Positions 11,362-22,427 of a stretch of 64,000 nucleotides of DNA are shown in pieces. Position 1 is the stretch's first letter. The number at the start of each line of letters is the position of its first letter. The stretch lies in contig BRXU01000054.1 in the NCBI GenBank assembly GCA_030267565.1, positions 62,001-126,000 of the forward strand. The letters run 5' to 3'. The notes beneath the pieces are model-generated. The model was not told the origin of the DNA, searched no databases, and worked only from the letters and a program-made list of their open reading frames with translations. The position numbers and the translations under genes are program-made. The stretch comes from Pleodorina starrii (Eukaryota; Chlorophyta; Chlorophyceae; Chlamydomonadales; Volvocaceae).

Positions 11362-12034
11362 ACGCTCGCTCGCTCGCTCAGTCGCTGCCCTGGTCGCTTT
11401 CCAACACGCACGTGCATGCATGCCTACCTGGCCCTGGTCTGCACGCGCGGCGTCGGTGGGTCCCAACCGCCTACTGTAGGTGGTTGACGCGTGTTGAGCA
11501 ACTTGGCATCCATACACGCCACCGCTCGATAGCTGCCTGCCTGCCTAACCTAACCTAATGCGTATTGATTTTGCATGTATGTGCCTCTCCGGCCTTACTT
11601 GTCTTACCCGCAGGCCGTGGCCCGGGTTGTCAACGACACAAACAAGTAGGGTAAGGGCATATTTATCCGCCCTCTAATAAACCGCCCTACGTGCCCGCCC
11701 AAGGCTCGGAATGTCACCGGTGGTGCTGGCTTGGGATACCGTATTTGGCCATATGACTGAGTTGATGCCATCAGGCGGGCGCGATAGATCCGCGATGCCA
11801 CCAACTCGACCACCAACTCAGCACTGCGATGCGATTTCCAGCGCCCCCCGCCGCGCTGCCCCGCACCTCGACAGTCCCGCGCAGTAAGAAACCCTAAAAC
11901 CCAACCCGCATCCCAAGCAAAGCTCACAAACGCCGCCGACGTCCCCGCCGCCCCCACGGCACAGCTGTGGCCAACCAAATCAAGCCAAGCGACGCACTGC
12001 CTCGCGGGGCGCCGTAGCTTCGCTTCTCTTCACT
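10917..12034. other. intergenic / 3' flank of the exostosin gene
   Basis: No gene seen. Contains a CCTGTG/CCCGTG hexamer run at about 11098-11133, a CA dinucleotide run at about 11327-11357 followed by CGCT repeats, and a minus-strand TGTAA motif at 11165-11169 that could serve as the distant polyadenylation signal of the gene ending at 12035. Confidence 0.5.
11327..11357. repeat. CA dinucleotide microsatellite
   Basis: Roughly fifteen uninterrupted CA units followed by a GACACACG break and CGCT repeats. Confidence 0.9.
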
Positions 12035-15000
12035 TCACTGCCAGGGACGGGGGCACTGCGCAACGTTCGGCGCGCCCTCGCAGATCGCGCCGCCAGGAAT
12101 GCCGTACTTCATGTACGGTCGCCAGTCGCAGTACGGCGTGGGCGCGTAGGCCTCCAGCCCGGGATCCAGGCCGTAGGTGCACAGGTGGAACTTCTGGGGC
12201 GGCTCATTGTCTGCGGGGACAAACACACACACATCACATCAGGTTGGTTGATTGGTTGATTTGGGGGAGGGAAGGGAAGGGGAAGGGAAGGGAATGGCGG
12301 CAGCACAGCGCAGCGCAGCCGAGCGGATAACTACACAAGAAAACCCTCTCTGCCGGGGGGGAGGCGGGGTGCGGTGCACTCTCTGCAGGCGGGGGTGCTG
12401 TGCTGGCGCCATTCACTACCGTACGCAGATACAGACCCCCCCCCGCCCCCTCCGACTGGCCGCGTAGAGGAGGGCACACAGCCCTCCGCCGTAAAGTGGT
12501 TTGCTTCCGCAAGCATCCGCAGCTCGTCGCAGTTCTCATCGAAGCAACCCTGCAGCGCAGCCCCCGTCCGTCGACGCCCTCCTCACCCATCTCGCAGTTG
12601 GCGAAGCGCCGGAAGCGCTCGTCCAGTGAGCGGTACTCGTGCGGCTGGGCGTGCGGGTACAGCGACCGCACCCGCAGGATCTGTGCCCCACCACCGCCGC
12701 CCCGCACACACATGAACATGACCAAGAGGCGGGGGCGGGGAAGGAGGAGGAGGCGGGGGCGGGGGCGGGGGCGGGGAGGGGGAGGCAGAGACCAGGGAGG
12801 GCAACACAGATAGGTGGGGGCAGTTGGTCGCGGCGGGGAGGTGTTGATTTTGGGGTGGATGTCACGGTTTGGCACTTTGGTGGTGGTGGGTTAGCGCGCA
12901 TGAGCCGCGGCATCTCTTGTCCCGCGCCCGGGTGCAATCCCCCGCCCCCCCAGGATGCGCCCTGCCAAGTCCGCCTCGGTCACGTCCACGTCCTCCCGTT
13001 CGCTGCATTGCAGGCGGGACTGGGGCAAAGGGTTGGAGCCCGGTTCGGCGCGACAACACCCGGCAGCCCCCGACTTCGGTAACTTGACGACGGATTTACC
13101 TAGGCTCGGATTTGACGGCGGCAGGCACGACCGGACACGACCCGCCCGATCAGGCAGGGCGGCGAGCAGTTTCTGTTTCCGTCCAGTGCCGCGTGTCCCT
13201 AGGGTTACGGGGGAGGGTGTGTCACACGCGCCGCGGCCCACCACCACCACCACCACCGCACGCCAGCACTGCCCATCTTTGCAACACCACTCCACTTGCG
13301 AGTTGCGACCCGCCCGCCGGACGATCCGCCGCGCGGGGCCCCCACCCGACTCCTGCGCCGCGCCGCGCCGCGCCCACACCTTGCCAAGTACGGTATCTTC
13401 CCCTCACATTGCCCAACTCCGCACATGCCGCCGCCGCCCCGTGTCCCGTGCTCCCGTGTTTCCCCGCGCACCCTTACCTCTCCCCCCGCCCCATGCCCCA
13501 CCCCCATCCCTCCTGCCCCGCCACAAGGACAGCACCCCACGCCTCCCGCCGCCCCACCCCCCGCCCCGCCCCGCCTCCCGCCCCGCCCCGCCCCCTCACG
13601 ACCACCACCACCCACCTCCATGAGCGTGGCGAATGCGTCGTAGCGGCTGTCCTCCCCGAATATGGCCCCCCACATGGAGCTGTACCACATGTGCTTGGCC
13701 GCACACGCCAGAGCCTTCTGCGACCCACTCCAGCAAAGCCCACACACAAGATGGATGGATTGATTGATTGATTGGCCAACGGGTCGATGATTCGGTCGAT
13801 CGGTCCACCGCAACAGAAGGGCGGACACACGTGCGGTCGATTCACGCATGGGGATTGGGAGCGCACGTGCCGCAGTACAGCAGCACAGCAGTACCGGCGG
13901 CATGGAGGTTTGAAAGGGAGGGAAGGAGGAGGAGGGGAGGGGCAGGGGAGGGGTAAGGGAGGGGCATGTTGGCGGCGGCGCGTGGAAAGGGGGTCGGGCA
14001 GTCGCGGCGGAGGAGGCTCACCAGGCGCAGCCGACCGACGCCCACAGCTCGTCCCAAACACAGCCGACCCCAACCGCGGCCGACCCCTTTTACCCACGCC
14101 GCCCCCCCACCTGCATCTCCTGCAGCTTCGTGTCGTTGATCGCGGCCAGGATGGTGTGCAGGTTGGGTACGTCAGCCTCCTGAAACAGGAAGGGGAGGTG
14201 ACGGGGGTTGGGGTTGGGGTGGGGTGGGGTGGTTGTGGGGTGGGGTGGTTGCGGGCGCTGATGTGAGCCGCAGTGAGCCGCTGAAGGCGCGCCTCTCTCC
14301 CTCAAGGTGCTGTGCTGTGATGGGAAGAGTGCGGTTATGCTGTGGAAGGGGATGGCAGTGGCCGCGCAAACCTTGCGAAACTCATTACAGGGTGCGGGTG
14401 CTGGTGGGGTTGGGGTTGGAGAAATGCAGGCAATTATACCGCAGCGGAGGGACGTAGGCGACGTAGGGTCGGGTGTTGGGGGGTGGGGGGTGCGGGTGGT
14501 GCCGTATGCAGGCGGGGAAGCGGTAGAGCGAGCGGCTACTGTTGGGTTCAAGGGAGGCCAGGACGGGTGCGGGTGTGGGTGCGGAATGTGCTGCACAGTG
14601 CGGCGCGTGGGAGGCAAACGAGTGACCCTGCAACTCGAGCCCGGGGGGTTATCCACGGGGGTGTAGGCCGGAGCCCGTGAACGGTCAAGTATCAGAAGAG
14701 GGTGGGGGCGTGGGAGGGGGAGGGGGTGTATGGGGGCGGCGTGTGGGCGTTGAGGTGCCCGCACGGCACGAGTAAGGAGTAACGGTACCGGTACACGTCA
14801 GTACCCGCAGCGCCGCCCACCTGTACCGTGACGCTGAAGGCCGACCAGTCCAGTTCCGGCTCGAAGGGCTGCAGCACAAAGTCGGTGATGGGCACCGGAA
14901 TGCAGCCGTAACGACCCACCAGCACCTGGTGGGGGCGCCGCGGCGCGGCGCGTAGTGTGGTGTAGTGAAGTGTCAGCTTGGCGCGGGTGAGGGGTGTTGA

Positions 15001-18000
15001 GGGGGCTTGAGGGGGGACAGAAACGGGGGCTTGAGGGGGCCCGGCAGCGGCGTGACAGCGGCAGCGCAATCGCACGCCGTGCCGTGCCGTCGACCCGTAC
15101 CTGGCGCTTGCCGTGGCCGCCGCCCGTGGGCGCCAGGCAGAACTTGGAAGTGGACATGTCCCGCACGTAGGAGGAGCTGCGCGGCCGGACCACGAAGCCG
15201 TCGCGCTTGGAGTGGTGGAAGTACACCTGCTGCCGCACACCTGAGGCACGGGCCAAGGGCCACGGGCCAAGGCCAAGGCGGCGGCTGTGAGACGGGTGGG
15301 TGGGTGGGTGGGGTGGTGGGGGAGGCCGCAGGCCGGGTCGGGTCGGGGAGGCTGCGAGGGGGGATTCCGGCACCGGTCACAGGCTCCGCCTGTGCAGTTG
15401 GTGGACTCCAACCCCCTCGTGTAGGTATCATTTCTTACACCCCGTGTTGGCAAAACGGCAACGGCAGCTGGGTGGGGATTGGAGCACTCAGGAGGGTGGG
15501 GGTTAGCGCACTCGGCAGTCGTTCCGCAAGCAGGCAGGCAGGCAGGCAGCCGCGGGCCCCGGTCTAGAAGGACGGCTACGCTTATACCCCGGCTGCGTCA
15601 GGGGCGTCCACGTCTATGTGGGAGCGTGTGACTCTTGAGCTGGTGATCTGGAGCTGCAGCGAGCTCCGCGGTGCGGTGCGGTGCGATGCGGGGTAAGAAG
15701 AAGATACCGCAGCGGAGACGGAGACGGCGTTAGCAAACGGACCCGGAACCCAGCAACACGGCGGGGGAGCGCCTGTCCCACGCGGGTTCGAGCCGCAGGC
15801 GACGACCAAGCGCTGCAACGGCGCAGGCGAGCGCGCCCGCAGGCAGACCACAGCGCAGCGCAGCGCCAGCATCACCCCGGCTCGCTCCCAGACCCCAACC
15901 AGGCGCAGCTGGTACCGGTGCCGGGGGTACCGGGGTGTAGAGTACCGGTAAGCGTGTGTGTGTGTGCTCCCGCTCCCCCCGCTCCCCCCGCTCCCCCCCC
16001 TCCCCCCGCTCCCACCGACCTGCGCTGTAGAGCGGGTTGGTGGGTGTCTGGCAGATGGGCCAGCTGGATGTGTCCTCCTTGGGGTCCTTGTTGTCACCGC
16101 AGATCTTGCCTGCGGGGTAGGACGAAGATACCGCAACGGAGGCGGGGTGGGGGTGGGGGTGGGGCGGAAGGGTGGGGGGACAGGAGAGGTGGCAGCGGGA
16201 AGCGGGGTGGGTAGGACAGCCGTGGAGGCCAGGGGCCCGCCGGGGAGGCCAGGGGCGCAGCGCACCAAGCGCTGTGCGACGGCGACCATGCCAGGTGTGT
16301 GTTCGCACTTCTCAGTCGTTCGGGGCTCAGCCGTGGCGGTGCAGCCATGTCGCGAAAACATCGGCACCGTGGAACAAGCGCCGGCCTCTTGTGTTGTGCG
16401 TCTCTCTAGCCATGCATGCCTTACCAGGCAACACCCTCTCCAGGGTGTTCCAGGGTGACAACTGGGTAGTGCTTCTTACCCGCAAAGTAGAATGTCGTAT
16501 TCCGCGGCAGGGGCTTCACCTACGTGGGTGCGCAAAAATGCATGGAGAAAAAACAGCGGCAACAGCGGCGGTAAGGAAGGCGGAAGGGAGGGGGAGGGGA
16601 GGGGGAGGGGAGGGACAGGGCTCCTGTCCCCCTGCCCTGCTCCTCCCCTTCAGCTTCAGCGACCTGCCCTGTTGGCCCGCCCCTGCCCTGCCCCCCTGCC
16701 CTGCCCTGCCCTGATCTCCCGCTCCTGCCTTTGGGTTCAGCGGTGTCATGATCATGTTGTTAGCCTGCGCCAGCACTGGGATGACAATGTCGTGGCCGGG
16801 CCGGTGGCAGCCGGGCCACCACACGCGCGGGTGCTTGCGGGTGAGGCCCCAGGGGGTCATCCAGATGGCCTTGGACGTCAGGTTGCGCAGCAGCATCAGC
16901 TGCTTGCCCTCGCAGCCGCCCAGGTCGCCTGCGGGGGATGACGGGACGGGACGGGACGGGACGGGGCGTGACGGGACGGGACGGAATGGAAGAATCCAGG
17001 GGAGGGAGGGATGAGGGGGGTGCGGTGGCAAGTGGATGTGGAGGAGGAGGAGGTGGTGGGGTTCAGCACACGGGGCGGGGGCGGGGGCGGGGACGCGGGG
17101 TGAGGCGAGGTGGTGTGGAGTGTGGGTGCTCCCGCGGGACCTTGGAGCGCGCGAGGGACAGGCGACGCTGCCCCTCCAGTAGGTCATGGAGAGTGGTTGG
17201 TGGGGCTGGGAGGGGGGGATTGAAGAGTGATTTTGCAAGAAAGAAACAAGAAGCCCCGGGAGGGGGGTCGTTGCGGGGGTCAGGGAGTGATATGTTGCTT
17301 TATATAACAATTGCGGGGGAAAGCGCGGAAAGAACACGCTCCTAGTGAGGCCGGCTCCTAGGGCCCTGGCGGTGCCCAGGGGCAGCTCGGCTCGGACTGG
17401 CATTTGGCAGTTGGCTGGGAGCGACCCCACGGCCATGCAAAGCTGTGCTTGGGGAGTCGGACCCCGTCCCTTGAACCTTGCGCTGCTGTTGTCGGCCTGC
17501 GACCGCATGCCCCGCCCCGCCCTGCTCCCTGCCCCCTGCCCCCTGGACCCGGTCCTCTCTCTCTCTGGGTGGTGCACTGGGGGAATACCCGAGCACGCTC
17601 TGCAGCCCCCCAGCTGTCCTCCTCTTTTCCCCCTTCCCGCCTCCCGCCCCGTCCCCTTCACCGTCCCAACACCCCAGCCACACCCTCCGAAACCTCTCTT
17701 ATCAGCTCCGAACCCGGCAGAACCGCACCCTCACCCTCCAACACCAAACCCCAACGGAAATGCCCCCCCAGCCCCCCGCCTCCTCACTTGTGCTTAGCAT
17801 GAGGTGCTTCGCGCCGCCCGTCTGGTTCCAGTACGGCCACGTTTGCTGCACGTACTCGACTACCTTCATGGCCTGTGAGAACATGTGCCTGCGCCCCCAT
17901 CGGAAGGGGGGATGGAGGAGGAGCACGGGAGGAGACGTTAAGCCGACCGGCCGGCCGGCCGGGCGGGCGGGGAAAGGCGTGGGTGGGGGGAAGGCATGCG

Positions 18001-20727
18001 GAAGGCAAGCGGAGGCGCAAACCGGGGCCCCGAGGGGGGCCCAGGGGGGTGCATGCATAGTGCGTTGTCAGGGAGGTGTCCCCTGCGCACGTGCGTGCGT
18101 GCGTGCTCGTGCCTCTCGTGTTGGCGGGTCACGGATAGCCCTCTCCCAGCCTGTGCCTCTCGTTGTTCGGTAAGCATTGCTGGGTTCAGGCTCCGTTCGC
18201 TGACGCCGTCTCCGTCCCTTCGCTGCGGTATCTTCTTTTTTAATCTCCCAGTGCGGGTCATGCAACGATGCAAGAAGGCACGTGCAGCAGCTCATAGCGC
18301 CCTGGAACGCTGGGACGCTGGAAGGCTGCAACGCTGGACTCCTGGACCGCCCACCTGAAGTCGACCGGGATGTAGTAGTAGTCTGCCTCGCTGGCATCGA
18401 GCGTCCGGTGGCCGGAGCTGATGATGCGCTTCCAGATGTGCGCGTACAGGGGCCGGTCGAACTTCTCCAGGTTCTTGCTGTGGGTGGGCGGGTTTGCGGG
18501 TTTAGGGCGTGCGGGGAATAACGGACAAGTGTGTGATATATGGGGGAAAAGGGGGGTAATGGGGCGAGGGGGGAGGGGGGAGGGGGGAGAGGTTCGGTGC
18601 GTGTGTCTGTGTGTGCGGGCAGGGGGACGAAACGGACGATGAGGACGGCGGGAAATGCAGGGCGGCAGCGCAGGGGCAGGGCAGGTCAAGGGTGGAGGGG
18701 TACCAGCCAGCCGGAACCGGCGTGGGTACGGGAGCAGCCGCCGCCGGGTAACTGCCGCCGGGTTGGCCTGTAGGGTTGGGCTGCAGCGCTGCGCTGAGGA
18801 GGGGGGCCAAAGCGACGGGCACGTGCGTACATGCGCGTGTGCAGGGACTCGTCATGGGCTGGGGCGCGTCACAAACCACCACCTACGGAGCTCCCCCTCC
18901 TTCCTCCCACCCACCCACCCACCCACCCACCAGAGAGAGAGAGAGAGAGACAGCACTAACGCGAGAGCGTGCCGCCCCAACCCAAACCTCCCGAGTTGCA
19001 CGGAATGAAAGAAGTACCGGCAATAAGGACTGTGGACCCTGGGCGTGCCCCAGAAAGAAGAAACAACGCACGGTGTCGTTTCCCGCTGGGGCACCGTGGC
19101 CCAGCCACGGCCCTGGGGCAGTGCACGGCCCCCAACCTCCGAACGATCCTCCAAACCAAAAGGCCCGGGGCCCGCTTGGAGCCCTCTGTAACACCCCCCG
19201 CCCCCCCCCACCACCAACACCCCCCCCGCCACCCCCACCACCCCCCATCACCACGCACCACCCGCACCACCCCCACCACCACAAGCAACAACGACGACTC
19301 ACTGAGTGGTGAACCGCGGTGGCAGCTCATAAATGTAGATCTTGGGGCCGCCGGGTGCGGGCACGAAGCCCATCCCCGCCAGCTGCTCCGGCCTGTGGGG
19401 GTGTGATCAACGGCCACACAAACCCGTTGAGAATGCGGGTCAGCAAAGAAAGCACCGGGACCACGACAGGCCGTCGGTCTAGTGCCAGCCCTGTCCTTCG
19501 CTGCCGGGATGGAGCAGGGGTGGAGCAGGAGTGGAGCAGGGGTGGAGCAGGGGGGTTCGGTCGGCCCGTAGCTTGCGTGCTGTCCCGCAGCTCACGGCGC
19601 CACCACAGCGGAAATCAAGGGTACGCAAAATTAGCCAATGGCCCTGGCCGGACGGCGCTGTGCCGGGACAGCACCGGGACTGAAAGCCTGGACGCCCGGA
19701 CTGAACGCCTGGGCGGCGCGGTGCCGGGACAGCGTGCGACAGGCACGGCACGGCACGGCAAGGCGCGGCGGTGCCCCGCTATTCAGGCCCAGCCCGTCTC
19801 CCTGCTAAAGGAGGCGCGACAGGGCTTCACCCTTCCTTCGTGAGGCCACTGCAGGCGCAGCCGCCATCCAATAGGGGGGAAGGGGCCCCGGGCTGGGCGT
19901 GAGCCTGGCGTGACTCACGCCCACGCACCTGCCGTTGCCGTCCAGAGACAGCGAGCAATCGGCCCCGTAGTACCCTGCGGTTGGCAGAGCGACATGGACG
20001 GGGGGACGGCAGAGTGGCATGGACGATGCGCGGCAGAGCGGCTGCAGAGCGACATGGACGGCAGCCAAAGGGACGATGCGCGGCAGGCACGTGGGGAGCC
20101 AATGCCGAGAGAATAGGGCCTGGCGGGTTTGTGGGTGGTGGAATGGCGTTTGCAGAGGGCTGTCTGGTGTGCCGGCCTCGTCACTCCGCCAGCTGGCAGC
20201 TGCGGGACGGCGGGGGGGTGGGCATTCGCGGATGGCGCGGGGCCGCATCGGCGCACCTTGTCTGCAATGACACCATCCGTTGATGCACCTGCCCCGGAAG
20301 TTGCAGGCGTTCATGCAGCGCAGCGGGTACTCCGCCAGGCAGTCATCGGCGGTGAAGAAACCCAAGTACGAGCATTTCCGGGCGATGTTCCTCACGGGGT
20401 TCTCACAGATGGGCCCCGTCAAGTTGCGAGGGCAGTCGCACCTGCCGAACGCCGAGGAAAGGCCCCCCGCGCGTCTCAGGTTTTGTCCCCTTGCGCACGT
20501 GTCACACGGCGCCGGGGGGAGGGGGGCGCACCACGCAGCGCATGCACCAAACGCGCGCCGCATAAAATAACGTACCTGCCAAGCTCTAAGTTACAAGTCC
20601 CGTATCGAGTGCAACCTTCCGCACACGGCACCGCCAGCCCAGTCCGCAGCGTCAACAGTGCGATGCTGATGGTGATGAAAAGCCGAAGCCTCCACGTTAT
20701 GTCTAGCCGTCCCAATATGAACGTCAT
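12035..20727 (-). CDS. exostosin-family (GT47) glycosyltransferase with EGF-like motifs
   Basis: Fifteen exons (high to low): 20727-20576, 20441-20257, 19974-19929, 19392-19303, 18477-18355, 17888-17788, 16928-16729, 16519-16480, 16109-16020, 15240-15101, 14925-14821, 14179-14111, 13717-13616, 12680-12587, 12210-12035. All phases agree, giving 570 residues. The N-terminus has a basic stretch and a hydrophobic segment (LFITISIALLTL), as in a type II Golgi protein. Two EGF-like motifs follow (CAEGCTRYGTC...CDCP and CNFRGRCINGWCHC...YYGADC). The exostosin domain starts KIYIYELPPRF and includes ADYYYIPVDF, HPRVWWPGCHRPGHDIVIP, FYFAG, SKFCLAPTGGGHGKRQ and GCIPVPITDFVLQPFE. Such proteins transfer sugars to wall or matrix glycans; donor and acceptor are unknown. 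One intron (after 16729) appears to use a GC donor. Introns are unusually GC-rich and full of repeats. Confidence 0.92.
14433..18243. repeat. short dispersed repeat family inside introns of the exostosin gene
   Basis: The core ATACCGCAGCGGAG with surrounding GACGGAGACGGCGTTAGC recurs at about 14436-14450, 15691-15760, 16111-16142 and, inverted, 18180-18243. The 15.7-kb and inverted 18.2-kb copies align over about 50 bases, including the AACCCAGCAA segment. All four lie in introns of one gene. On the minus strand the copies read as a pyrimidine-rich stretch; the copy at 16111-16142 ends exactly at the 3' splice site of the exon starting at 16109. Confidence 0.75.
16937..16990. repeat. GGGAC pentanucleotide run
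   Basis: About ten near-perfect ACGGG units in an intron of the exostosin gene, immediately upstream (minus strand) of the acceptor for the exon at 16928. The G-rich strand could form a quadruplex; that is inference. Confidence 0.8.
18897..18951. repeat. CCCA run followed by GA run
   Basis: Tandem CCCA units pass directly into an AG dinucleotide run, in an intron of the exostosin gene. Confidence 0.85.
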
Positions 20728-22427
20728 CCTGTCGCGATCAGTATAAACATCCTAGAAAAGCTAGCATCGCAGACAACAAATTTGTCGTTCTCTCCTGGTT
20801 CTCTGCCATAAAGTCATCAGCTTAAATGATTAGTTTATGTTCGCATATACAATTATAATATACATGTTCAGGCTAGAAGGCTGGGAAATTGTGTGCGCTG
20901 TAGCAATGCCTTTGATCCAGGTTCACTCTGTTATTGCAGCGCCATTGCTTTCAAAATATGGTGCTCCACAGTGCAACTTATCATCCTGGGGGCATGATAA
21001 ATTGCACAGTTGACTTGTAGGCTATGATATGCGTGCTGCGGTTGGTTGGAGTACGGCAGACTTCGAAATCGAAACCTCGACTCAGATGCGCCGTTGCCAA
21101 TAACGGGACGCAGGACATGCACTTCTTAGCTTATTGTTACCATGACGTGCCATTAGCAACTGTTTCTCAGCTGTCACCGGCAGAGGTCTGCGCCTAACGA
21201 TTGACGCGGAAGTTGTGCAAGTTGAAAGTAATGACTGCACGCCAGGTAATGTGTGCCATTATTTTTTGTATTGGTCGTGTTCAGCACAGGATCAGGTGGT
21301 TATGGCCGTGACAGGGTCCGACGGTGGTGCATGTGGAGTTGTGGACCGATGGGATTTGAGGGTCAGAATATCTCAAACTTACAGGCAACCCCTGCGTGGA
21401 CCAGAAGGCATAAGGAACCCTAACGAAAAAAGAGACGAAGCCATGCTTACGCATGGTGCCTAGACCTGGGAAATCGAAGTGCCTGCTTGTCGACGATCCT
21501 GCGCTAATGCGCTAGCGTCGGATTCCACGTGATGCTGCCCAGCTGGCCTCCGATCGCAACATCCTTGACTTCAAAGTTTCGGCAACGATCGCAGTGATGT
21601 GAAGCGCTTACCGAAAGCCCGCATTAGGTTCTAACTCCCTAGCCTAGAGTCAACGTATAAAGTCAATGTTCACGGCCGGCAGCGCGTCGCAGTACCGCAC
21701 ACTACAGCTACAATACGCAACGACCTTGGCCGTGTTGTCACGGTGAACGGCCTCGACTTGCGTAAGTACATCGCTATGCAGCCTAAGCTGGCTACTTTCA
21801 CCTGCTCACCCGGAGGCGCGCGTCATACTCACGGAAGCCGAGCGACGCCTACGTATAGCGGGCAAAGGTCACGATTATGCATTTTGCCTTCTTGGGTTCC
21901 AAAACAGGCACAATCAATCAGCAAGAACAGTCAATAAACCAAACCAGGCACGCTTTCTGAGACCATGACTCCTCCGCCGCCGTATTGCGCGCGGCGTGTT
22001 GCACACAGCCCATCACCCACGCCACACAAATCCAGCGTAGACATGCCGCCACCCGACTGCCAATACGAGGCCTGTCCACGCCCGCCCGAGGGCCAGTGTG
22101 GTTAAAACGAAGATTGTGGTTACGAAGGCTCGTAGCGCCCGCCACCGCATTCCACGCATTTACCACCGCCGTGCCAAAGGGTGCAGAACACGGTGTGGCC
22201 ACGCCCAGCTTGGCACGGCGTGGAGCAAGGCCTCCATAGGGAATCCCCACAATGCGGCAGCCTATCCCGCTACATAATGGGACCACGTGCGCAGGCGCCG
22301 GAGGCTCTGCGTGCCTGGCCGACTGGCATGGAAACATAATGTCCTATCGAAACCCGCGCGGACGTGCAGCATGCACTTCTATACACCCACACGAGTATGG
22401 CTCCCAATCGTTGCATCACGCCACCCG
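20728..22427. other. intergenic region between exostosin gene and kinesin gene
   Basis: The region has lower GC than the genes and no supported ORF. It holds the upstream region of the exostosin gene and the 3' flank of the kinesin gene. I see no clear TATA box. A minus-strand TGTAA lies at about 21378-21382, more than 1 kb past the kinesin stop. Confidence 0.5.

Noticed and set aside
15770..15800. Possible tRNA B-box (GGTTCGAGCC) near 15786
   Set aside because: No matching A box, acceptor stem or anticodon arm can be folded; at most a SINE-like resemblance within the intronic repeat.
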